Shown piece after piece: positions 57,723 to 64,000 of a stretch of DNA of 64,000 bases. The position numbers and the translations under genes are program-made. Within the stretch, counting starts at the first letter, position 1. Every line of letters begins with the position of its first letter. The stretch covers positions 5,439,001-5,503,000 of the forward strand of contig NZ_CP087106.1 of NCBI RefSeq assembly GCF_028583545.1, written 5' to 3'. Under the pieces are notes generated by a model. The model had not been told where the DNA came from and did no database searches. It saw nothing but the letters and a program-made list of their open reading frames with translations. The stretch comes from Methylobacterium sp. NMS14P. GTDB taxonomy: Bacteria > Pseudomonadota > Alphaproteobacteria > Rhizobiales > Beijerinckiaceae.

Positions 57723-57797
57723 ATGCTGATCCTGAATCCGATGACCGGCCAGATGGTCGAGGTGCGCGTGCCCCGGCCGAAGCCGAAAACCGCCTGA
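57723..57797 (+). CDS. Possible 24-residue small protein
   Basis: MLILNPMTGQMVEVRV followed by PRPKPKTA: a hydrophobic start and a Pro/Lys basic tail. GGAG lies 10 bases upstream of the ATG. Too short for homology calls by eye. It lies 288 bases after the terminator and before the 75-residue unknown protein. Confidence 0.4.
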   Translation: MLILNPMTGQMVEVRVPRPKPKTA

Positions 57798-57871
57798 CCG
57801 CGCCCGTCCTCCGTCCGCTCCCTCGCACGCCCGCGGCCCGGGCGGCGTGCCCCTCCAGCCCCGCACGACCC

Positions 57872-58099
57872 ATGATGCCGACCGACCTCGACAGACCTGC
57901 CGAACTGACCCTGTGGCCGGGCTACGCGCCCGCCCGGGTGGCCGTGTCACGCAGCTTCCCCACGCTGCGGGCAGCCCTCGCCGCCGCGGTCGCGGCGATC
58001 GACGCCGAGGATGCCAATCCCTGGATCATCACGGAGGGCGGCGACATCCTCGCTCCGGGATGGATCCGCGCGAACACCGCGGGCGCCGTCCTGCAGTAG
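57872..58099 (+). CDS. Small hypothetical protein
   Basis: 75 residues (74 if the second ATG at 57875 is used). ELTLWPGYAPARVAVSRSFPTLRAALAAAVAAIDAEDANPWI then IITEGGDILAPGWIR suggests a compact alpha/beta fold. The family is not recognised by me. It is convergent with the AraC-type regulator gene, 7 bases apart. Confidence 0.5.
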   Translation: MMPTDLDRPAELTLWPGYAPARVAVSRSFPTLRAALAAAVAAIDAEDANPWIITEGGDILAPGWIRANTAGAVLQ

Positions 58100-58106
58100 C
58101 GGGTCG

Positions 58107-59075
58107 TCAGCCGACGAGTTCGGGCGCGCTCCGGTTGCGCCACCGGTACTCGCTCGGCGAGATCCCGTAGCTGTCCTTGAAACGTCGGCTGAAATGGCTC
58201 TGGGTGCAGAATCCGCAGCTGTAGGCCAGCTCTCCTACGGCCAGATGGGCGAAGCCGGGATCGGCGAGACGCTGCGCGGCGATCTCCAGGCGCCGCCGCC
58301 AGATCCAGTCGGCGATGTTCCGATCCTGCTCGCGGAACAGGGCCTGGAGGTGGCGCAGCGACACGCCGACGGCCGCCGCGAGCCGGGCGGGGTCGAGGTT
58401 CAGGTCGCCGAGATGCCCCTCGATATGCGACAGGGCGCGCTGGAAGATCAGGACGCCCTGGATGTTCTTGGGGGTCTCGTGCGCGAGGCGCTCCGCGATG
58501 CTCGCGACGATGAGATCGACGCCGACCGACGCCATCCGGTTTGACATGTCGGGCGTCAGCCGTCCGGCGTTGCGGACCAGCTCCTGGAAGAAGGTCGTGA
58601 CCATCGACGTGCCGACCTGATCCGCGCCGATCGTGAGGGACGTGAAGCGGCGCGTCGAGCCGAGGGCGCGCTCCAGGGACTCGCGCGGCAGCTCGACGAA
58701 CAGCGTCTGCGTGTCGACGTCGGAGGCCATCGTCGCCGGCCGCCGGTCCATCACGACGATGTCGCCGGGATTCTGGATCGCGGTGCGGTCGTCCTGCGCG
58801 CTGTACACGCGGCCCTTCAGCGTGATGGCGACGTTCAGGGTCTCGTGCTTGCCGTGCCGGCGGATCGTGTCCGGGGTCGCGACGGTGGTGACGGCGCTCT
58901 GCGTCACGCGCGTGATCAGCAGCGGTCCGACCTCGGCGGCCTCCAGGGTGCCGGTGAAGGCGTGCGCCGCGGCAGGCGTGAGTTCGACCGGCACGATCCG
59001 CTCGAAGATCGTTTCACGCCATAAGCGGAAACTGTCTTTCGGCTTGAAATCCGCCGTCGAGAACAAAGTCCTCAT
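58107..59075 (-). CDS. AraC-family transcriptional regulator
   Basis: 322 residues. An N-terminal AraC_binding_2-type domain (about 10-190) is followed by the two-helix-turn-helix DNA-binding domain at 215-316, with LDPARLAAAVGVSLRHLQALFREQ and the signature GFCTQSHFSRRFKDSYGISPSEYR. Effector unknown. It is divergent from the MucR-like gene with a 121-base gap. Confidence 0.88.
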   Translation of the reverse strand: MRTLFSTADFKPKDSFRLWRETIFERIVPVELTPAAAHAFTGTLEAAEVGPLLITRVTQSAVTTVATPDTIRRHGKHETLNVAITLKGRVYSAQDDRTAIQNPGDIVVMDRRPATMASDVDTQTLFVELPRESLERALGSTRRFTSLTIGADQVGTSMVTTFFQELVRNAGRLTPDMSNRMASVGVDLIVASIAERLAHETPKNIQGVLIFQRALSHIEGHLGDLNLDPARLAAAVGVSLRHLQALFREQDRNIADWIWRRRLEIAAQRLADPGFAHLAVGELAYSCGFCTQSHFSRRFKDSYGISPSEYRWRNRSAPELVG

Positions 59076-59196
59076 CGTAACTTCTTGTATTCATGCTTCG
59101 CCGCGCGCGCTCGGGAAAACGGTAGCACGCTCTCAGGCAAGCGCAACGGCGCGAGCCAACATATGAAGGCTCTTGACCTTTCCAGGAGCCTACAAC

Positions 59197-59640
59197 GTGT
59201 CCGATCTGACCCTCGTCAGCCCGCAAACCAATATCGTGCTGACGGCCGGGCTCGTCGCTGCCTACGTATCGAACAATCGCGTTTCTGCCACGGACCTCCC
59301 GGCCCTGATCGCGCAGTGTCACGACGCGATCACCGCGCTGGCCGTCCGCGGGGCGGCGTCGATCGACGCGGAGGCGGATCTGGACGCGCCGCGCGACCGG
59401 CCGAGCGCCGCGCAGATCCGCAACTCGATCCGGCCCGACGGCATCGTGAGCTTCATCGACGGGCGCCGCTACAAGACGCTCAAGCGCCACCTCACGGCCC
59501 ACGGCCTGCACCCGCAGAGCTACCGCGAGCGCTACGGTCTGCCGGCGGACTACCCGATGGTCGCTCAGGAATATGCCGAGCGTCGGTCCGCGCTGGCGCG
59601 CTCCATCGGCCTCGGCGTGCCGAGCGAGCGCGCCGCCTGA
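59197..59640 (+). CDS. MucR/Ros-like transcriptional regulator lacking the zinc-ligand cysteine
   Basis: 147 residues from the GTG at 59197, which follows AGGAG at good spacing. The C-terminal half matches the MucR zinc-finger region (DGIVSFIDGRRYKTLKRHL then AHGLHPQSYRERYGLPADYPM), but the position normally held by Cys (VCLEDG type) is Ser85. Asp88, His98 and His102 are kept. The only Cys of the protein is Cys41. MucR/Ros proteins repress surface polysaccharide and motility genes in Rhizobiales; a Ser variant may fold without zinc. Confidence 0.8.
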   Translation: MSDLTLVSPQTNIVLTAGLVAAYVSNNRVSATDLPALIAQCHDAITALAVRGAASIDAEADLDAPRDRPSAAQIRNSIRPDGIVSFIDGRRYKTLKRHLTAHGLHPQSYRERYGLPADYPMVAQEYAERRSALARSIGLGVPSERAA

Positions 59641-59717
59641 GCCGGCCGGCCTCGGCAGGTCGCCGCTGATTCGCGGCCGACGCCCGGTCGCCTCCGTGCC
59701 GGCTGGCGCTCCCCGCC

Positions 59718-60221
59718 TCAGGCGGCCGCGTGCCGCCCGTCGGGCCGCAGATCCCGGCTGGCCTGCTCGATCCGCTTCAGCCAGTCCTCGGCCGCCGCCG
59801 CCCGCAGGGTCGCGTCCTCGGCGCGCGCCTCCGCCTCCCGGACGCGCCGGTCGGCCTCCGTCTCGAGTTCGTGGACCTGCCGCGCCGCCTGCGCCCGCGT
59901 CTCCTCCAGAAGCGCCCTCAGGGTCTGGATCTCCTGCTGGGCGGCCTCGAGATCCGCGGCCAGCGTCTCGCAGGTGGTCGACTGCTGGCGCAGGCGCTGA
60001 TCCTGCGCCTGGGCCGCGACGCTCGCGGCCGACAGCGTGTCGAGGATCTGGCTCCAGTCCGACACCGGCCGCGACGGGCAATCCGTGCCGGGTTCGGTGG
60101 GCGCTTCGGAAGGCCCCGCCGGGCTCTGCCCGTCGGCCGTCCCGAGACCGTCGGCGAGCGCCGGTTCTCCGCGGGCGCGGGCGATGCGGGCGTCGAGCTG
60201 GGCCCAGAACGCCGCGTTCAT
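59718..60221 (-). CDS. Coiled-coil hypothetical protein
   Basis: 167 residues. Disordered N-terminal third (Gly/Pro/Ser), then a long heptad-rich helix (about 68-155: QRLRQQSTTCETLAADLEAAQQ through VHELETEADRRVREAEARAED). Its C-terminal segment (AAAAEDWLKRIEQASRDL) resembles the helix of the neighbouring upstream protein. Function unknown; a structural or partner role is possible. Confidence 0.6.
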   Translation of the reverse strand: MNAAFWAQLDARIARARGEPALADGLGTADGQSPAGPSEAPTEPGTDCPSRPVSDWSQILDTLSAASVAAQAQDQRLRQQSTTCETLAADLEAAQQEIQTLRALLEETRAQAARQVHELETEADRRVREAEARAEDATLRAAAAEDWLKRIEQASRDLRPDGRHAAA

Positions 60222-60252
60222 CGCCGCGGCGCCTCAGCGGGACCCGCGCCGG

Positions 60253-60819
60253 TCACGAGGCCGCCCGCGTCGCGGAGGCCCGGGTGCGGACGTCCTGGGT
60301 GCGGGTGTCCTGGGTGCTGCCCGCCTGTCCGGCCGCCTGCCCGCCCGGCTGCATCACGAACTCGGCGTCGATCGTCTCGGCGATGCGCTGGAGCATCTGC
60401 TCCGCCGCCGCGGCCCGGTCCTCGGCGGCCGCGGCCCGGTCCTCGGCGGCCTGGATCAGCTTGATCGCCTGCGCGTGGACCTCGTGGGTCTCCCGCTCGG
60501 CCGCCAGCACCTGGGCGCGGGCCGCGTCCATGTCGGCGCGCACCTGCCGCAGCAGGTCCTGGACGTGCGTCTCCTGCTCCTGCGCCCGATCCTCGACGTC
60601 CCGGATGTAGCGCGCCGCGCCCTGCACCCGCTCCAGCAGGTCGGGCCACCGCTCGACCGGCGACGGGTTCTGGTTGCGCCCCTGCGCCGAGACGCGCTCG
60701 TCCGCGGCGAGCAGGACGAGGTTGCCGGTGCGGATCCGGGTCGTCGGCTCGCGGGCGTCGCGCGCGACGACATCGATCTGGTCCAGCGCCTCGGCCTTGG
60801 GGTGCTTCGTCTGTTCCAT
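60253..60819 (-). CDS. Coiled-coil hypothetical protein, possible partner of the preceding gene
   Basis: 188 residues from the ATG at 60819. Central helix (about 75-145, RYIRDVEDRAQEQETHVQ through AAEDRAAAAEQMLQRIAETI) with three AAAEDRA-type repeats, and a Gln/Thr/Arg-rich tail. The segment AAAAEQMLQRIAETI parallels AAAAEDWLKRIEQAS in the downstream gene, so both may be members of one small family. The genes are 31 bases apart in the same direction. Function unknown. Confidence 0.6.
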   Translation of the reverse strand: MEQTKHPKAEALDQIDVVARDAREPTTRIRTGNLVLLAADERVSAQGRNQNPSPVERWPDLLERVQGAARYIRDVEDRAQEQETHVQDLLRQVRADMDAARAQVLAAERETHEVHAQAIKLIQAAEDRAAAAEDRAAAAEQMLQRIAETIDAEFVMQPGGQAAGQAGSTQDTRTQDVRTRASATRAAS

Positions 60820-60986
60820 CACGCGTCCTGCCGACAGGGTGCAGCGCAAGCCTTCGGTGAGGCATCGGGGTCCGTCGCACACCGACGGAAATTGGTTAAC
60901 AACTCCTTAATGTTCGCGCTAGGGTTGCGTTGGCGCGGCGATGCCCGCGCGGCGTCGCGCGCGGGGCGGCCGGGTCGCGGCCGGTC

Positions 60987-61925
60987 TCACGGGTAGCGGA
61001 CGGGCTGCGGGTCCTCCGGCAGCGGGATGAACTCGGCGTCGTTCGGCACGGTGTCGAACCGGCCCTGGCGCCAATCCTCCTTGGCCTGCGCGATCCGCTC
61101 GGGCCGGGACGAGACGAAGTTCCACCACAGGTGGCGCGGACCGTCCATCGGCTCGCCACCCAGCACCATGAAGCGGGCGCCCTCCAGGGCGCGCACGCTG
61201 ATGCGGTCGCCGGGCCGGAACACCAGCAGCTGGCCGGGACCGAAGCCGTCGCCGGCGATCTCGATGGCGCCCGCGACCGTGTAGATCGCCCGCTCGTCGT
61301 AGGTCGGATCGAGGGGCAGGACGGCGCCGGCCTCGAGCGCCACGTCGGCGTAGACCATCGGGCTCGAGGTCCGGACCGGCGAGCGCGCCCCGAAGGCCTC
61401 GCCGGCGATCAGCCGGACGGTCTTGCCCTCGCCGGTGAGGACCGGCAGCGCGGCGGCGTCGTAGTGCTCGAAGGCGGGGGCGTTCTCCTCGTCCCTATCC
61501 GTCAGCGCGACCCAGCTCTGGATGCCGAACAGCCGGGAGCCGGTCTGACGCAGCGTCGGGGCGGTGCGCTCCGAGTGGGTGATGCCGCGGCCGGCGGTCA
61601 TCCAGTTCAGCTCGCCCGGCCGGATCGGCAGCTCCGTGCCGAGGCTGTCGCGGTGCATGATCTCGCCGTCGAACAGGTAGGTGACGGTGGAGAGGCCGAT
61701 ATGCGGGTGCGGCCGCACGTCCATGCCCTGCCCGAGCAGGAACTCCGAGGGGCCCATCTGGTCGAAGAAGATGAAGGGGCCGACCATCCGGCACTCGGTG
61801 GAGGGCAGCGCCCGCCGCACCGCGAACGAGCCGAGATCGCGCGAGCGGGGTACGATCAGGGTCCGGATCGCGTCGCAGCTGAAATGGTCGCCCGGGATCG
61901 GGTCCTCGGCACTGTGCCAGCTCAT
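60987..61925 (-). CDS. Pirin-family protein
   Basis: 312 residues, full pirin length. N-terminal bicupin with the metal-binding pattern [24 protein letters not shown] near 73-96, and [12 protein letters not shown] near 109-120. The C-terminal pirin domain follows ([13 protein letters not shown], then [17 protein letters not shown]). Bacterial pirins often have quercetinase activity or bind partners. Its promoter region carries a perfect 8-base dyad at 62019-62042. Confidence 0.9.
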   Translation of the reverse strand: MSWHSAEDPIPGDHFSCDAIRTLIVPRSRDLGSFAVRRALPSTECRMVGPFIFFDQMGPSEFLLGQGMDVRPHPHIGLSTVTYLFDGEIMHRDSLGTELPIRPGELNWMTAGRGITHSERTAPTLRQTGSRLFGIQSWVALTDRDEENAPAFEHYDAAALPVLTGEGKTVRLIAGEAFGARSPVRTSSPMVYADVALEAGAVLPLDPTYDERAIYTVAGAIEIAGDGFGPGQLLVFRPGDRISVRALEGARFMVLGGEPMDGPRHLWWNFVSSRPERIAQAKEDWRQGRFDTVPNDAEFIPLPEDPQPVRYP

Positions 61926-62018
61926 CGCCTTGCTCCTTCGCGTGGGGCGGGGCGGTCCCGTCGGGGATCGGCCCGCCATCCGCAGGCATCCTGGACCGGG
62001 ATCGTGCAGGTTGAAACA

Positions 62019-62042
62019 GAAACGATCGAAACGCATCGTTTC
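62019..62042. promoter_or_regulatory. 8-base perfect dyad upstream of the pirin gene
   Basis: GAAACGAT (62019-62026) and ATCGTTTC (62035-62042) are separated by 8 bases. GAAAC also occurs at 62013-62017 and 62028-62032, so four GAAAC/GTTTC units lie close together. Position is 94-117 bases upstream of the pirin start. This suggests an operator. Confidence 0.45.
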
Positions 62043-62080
62043 CGATCGCCGCCTGATCGTCCCGGTCCCGGGGCGGCGGC

Positions 62081-63112
62081 CTACCAGGGCGTCGGCTTGG
62101 GGTTGCGCTCGTCGAAGCCGCGCTGGTGCCAGTACGGGTAGATCGGCGTCTCCTGGCTCGCCCCGTCGAGCCGGGCGACCTGCCCGGCCGTCAGGGTCCA
62201 GCCGAGGGCGCCGAGGTTCTGCTTCAGCTGCTCCTCGTTGCGGGCGCCGACCACGATGTTGCACACGGTCGGCCGGGTCAGCAGCCAGTTGAGCGCGACC
62301 TGCGCCACCGTCTTGCCGGTCTCGACCGCCACGGCGTCGAGGGCGTCGACCACGCCGAACAGGTAATCGTCGGAGACCGGCGGCCCGCCCTCGGCGCCGC
62401 CGGCGGCGATGCGGCCGCTCTGGTTGGCCTGTCCGCGGCGGATCTTGCCGGTGAGGCGGCCCCAGCCCAGGGGGCTCCAGACCATCAGGCCGACGCCCTG
62501 GTCGAGGCCCAGCGGCATCAGCTCCCACTCGTAGTGGCGGCCGATCAGCGAGTAGTAGCCCTGGTAGGCGACGTAGCGGGCGAGCCCGTGGCGCTCGGAG
62601 GTGGCGAGCGCCATCATGAGCTGCCAGCCCGAGAAGTTCGAGGCACCGATATAGCCGATCTTGCCCGCGCGGGTGAGGTCGTCTAGCGCCCGCAGCGTCT
62701 CGTCCACGGGGGTGAGCGCGTCGAAGCCGTGCATGAAGTAGACGTCGATATGGTCGGTGCCGAGCCGCTTCAGGCTGGCCTCGCAGGCGCGGATCAGGTG
62801 GTAGCGCGAGGAGCCGACCTGGTTCAGCTCGCCGTTGAACCGGAAGGTCGCCTTGGTGGAGATCAGCGCCCGGTCGCGCTTGCCCTTCAGGGCCTGGCCC
62901 AGGATCTCCTCCGAGGCGCCGCCGGAGTAGATGTCGGCCGTGTCGAAGAAGTTGACCCCGGACTCGAGGCAGAGATCGACCATGCGGGTCGCCTCGGCGA
63001 CGTCCGTCTGACCCCAGCGCTGGAAGAACTCGTTCGTGCCGCCGAAGGTGCCGGTGCCGAAGCTGAGCACCGGCACGGTGAGGCCAGAGCGTCCGAACTG
63101 CCTGTAGTCCAT
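62081..63112 (-). CDS. Aldo/keto reductase
   Basis: 343 residues of the AKR TIM barrel. The catalytic tetrad is visible: Asp and Tyr in [11 protein letters not shown] near 54-64, Lys in ISTKATF near 88 and His in VYFMHGFD near 129. The NADPH-binding end is [18 protein letters not shown] near 300. Starts at 63112. The end is 155 bases from the pirin gene, in the same direction. The substrate (a sugar or short-chain aldehyde) is unknown. Confidence 0.9.
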   Translation of the reverse strand: MDYRQFGRSGLTVPVLSFGTGTFGGTNEFFQRWGQTDVAEATRMVDLCLESGVNFFDTADIYSGGASEEILGQALKGKRDRALISTKATFRFNGELNQVGSSRYHLIRACEASLKRLGTDHIDVYFMHGFDALTPVDETLRALDDLTRAGKIGYIGASNFSGWQLMMALATSERHGLARYVAYQGYYSLIGRHYEWELMPLGLDQGVGLMVWSPLGWGRLTGKIRRGQANQSGRIAAGGAEGGPPVSDDYLFGVVDALDAVAVETGKTVAQVALNWLLTRPTVCNIVVGARNEEQLKQNLGALGWTLTAGQVARLDGASQETPIYPYWHQRGFDERNPKPTPW

Positions 63113-63215
63113 CGGATCCTCGTCGCGATCGCGGGCGCCGCGCGTCGGCGCGCCTGCCTGTCCAACGCGGCGAGACGCCCCGGCTTTCCCGGCCGGCACG
63201 GCCCAACGCGGACGA

Positions 63216-64000
63216 TCAGCGCCGCGACTCGACGACCGGCGCCCCGTCGCAGCGCTGGCCGGCGGCCGCGCCGGTGCGCCGATCGGGCGGCAGGGCGTCG
63301 GGGGATCCGGCCGTCTCGGCCAGGATCGCGACGTTCGCCGTCATCCCGGCCGCCAGCACGATCGGGCAGGGCACGTCGTCGAGGTCGATCCGGATCGGCA
63401 CCCGCTGCGCCAGCCGGACCCAGGTGAAGATCGGGTTGACCGTCGGCAGTCCCTGGACGCCCGGGGCGGCGTCGGCGACGCTGATCCCGCGGCCGAGGCC
63501 GGTGACCCGGCCCCGGATCGGGCGGTCCGGCCACGCCATCAGCGACACGCGCGCGGCGTCGCCCTCGCCGATGCGCGGGAGCTGCGTCTCCTCGAAATAG
63601 CCCTCGATCCAGAAGCTGTCGCCGTTGACCAGCGTCAGCGCCGGCTGCCCGGTGGCGGCGAACCCGCCCTCCTGCAGCAGCAGGTTGGTGACCCAGCCGT
63701 TCACCGTGGCCCGCAGGGTCGTGCGCTCCAGGTTGAGCCGCGCCTGCGCCAGCACGCCCTCCGCCTGGACCACGTTCGCCTGGGCGGCCTGCGCCTGGCC
63801 GCTGGTCGTCTGCTTCTGCTGCGGCGTGGTGGCGAGATCGTCGAGATCCGCGGTGCGCTGCGCGATCCCCGCGAGGTACCCGGCCTGCGCCCGGGCGCTG
63901 GCGAGGGCGCCCTCGGCCTGGGTCACTGCGTTCCTGAACGTGCCGGGGTCGATCGTGAACAGCACGTCGCCCCTGCGGACGAACTGGTTGTCGCGGACGC
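63216..64000 (-). CDS. HlyD/EmrA-type membrane fusion protein (5' end beyond the window)
   Basis: About 261 residues are visible, and the frame is open to the right edge, where the upstream coding continues (VRDNQFVRRG-type lipoyl half before the GDVLFTID segment). After the lipoyl half come a helical hairpin (about 20-80), the second lipoyl half (VNGWVTNLLLQEGG) and beta-barrel strands with WIEGYFEETQLPRIGEGDAARVSL. It is an adaptor of a multidrug or secretion pump (EmrA-like); its membrane partner should lie outside the window. Confidence 0.87.
   Translation of the reverse strand, partial: VRDNQFVRRGDVLFTIDPGTFRNAVTQAEGALASARAQAGYLAGIAQRTADLDDLATTPQQKQTTSGQAQAAQANVVQAEGVLAQARLNLERTTLRATVNGWVTNLLLQEGGFAATGQPALTLVNGDSFWIEGYFEETQLPRIGEGDAARVSLMAWPDRPIRGRVTGLGRGISVADAAPGVQGLPTVNPIFTWVRLAQRVPIRIDLDDVPCPIVLAAGMTANVAILAETAGSPDALPPDRRTGAAAGQRCDGAPVVESRR

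Overview
The window is very GC-rich, almost fully coding and of alphaproteobacterial character. The gene set (BcsS-type cellulose cluster, GlxBCD/GmaS-type glutamate synthase relatives, a MucR/Ros relative, a CTGTCAT-type Pho box, AraC and LLM sulfur genes) fits a Methylobacterium/Methylorubrum-like member of the Rhizobiales. This assignment is inference from gene content and protein style; there is no rRNA or other taxonomic marker in the window. I see no tRNA, rRNA, CRISPR array, insertion sequence or prophage.

Layout. 1-7.8 kb: cellulose synthase (cut by the left edge) and BcsS on the minus strand, a hybrid histidine kinase with a LuxR-type response regulator, a single-domain PilZ protein and an Ala-rich unknown. 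8.4-10.6 kb: a membrane-anchored tandem ABM-domain protein and a Tsx-like outer-membrane channel. 10.6-15.7 kb: a minus-strand operon of three glutamate-synthase-like subunits and a glutamine-synthetase-like ligase (N-methylglutamate/GlxBCD-GlnT type), preceded by an XRE-cupin regulator. 15.8-26.2 kb: a chemotaxis island (CheY, STAS protein and soluble receptor, then cheA-cheW-mcp-cheW-cheR-cheB). 26.2-29.9 kb: alanine catabolism (dadA, alanine racemase, divergent Lrp regulator). 29.9-37.5 kb: a plus-strand catabolic run (amidohydrolase, LysR, 3-hydroxyacid dehydrogenase, aldehyde dehydrogenase, DUF3100 membrane protein, M20 amidohydrolase), interrupted by an inverted REP-like pair. 37.6-39.9 kb: katG. 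40.3-44.7 kb: GntR regulator, MFS, exported amidohydrolase, MFS. 44.7-53.2 kb: a divergent organosulfur-scavenging locus (ABC importer against SfnB/DszC-like, SsuD-like, binding protein, cupin and NtaA/DszA-like genes). 53.3-60.8 kb: small and unknown proteins, an orphan receiver, an HD hydrolase, polyphosphate kinase 2, an AraC regulator, a MucR-like protein and two coiled-coil proteins. 61-64 kb: pirin, aldo/keto reductase and the start of a membrane fusion protein cut by the right edge.

Many genes overlap by 1-4 bases (ATGA, GTGA, TGATG), which supports translational coupling in the bcs, kinase/regulator, mgs, che, dehydrogenase and sulfur operons.

The least ordinary signals are: a near-perfect Pho box followed within about 60 bases by an intrinsic terminator and no gene (candidate PhoB-controlled small RNA); a TCAT-N4-ATGA palindrome at both the GntR gene and its neighbouring transporter; an exported pyrone-hydrolase-like enzyme between two MFS transporters; a MucR-like protein whose zinc-ligand cysteine is serine; a glutamate-synthase FMN subunit without the expected cluster cysteines; and a four-run G5 tract.
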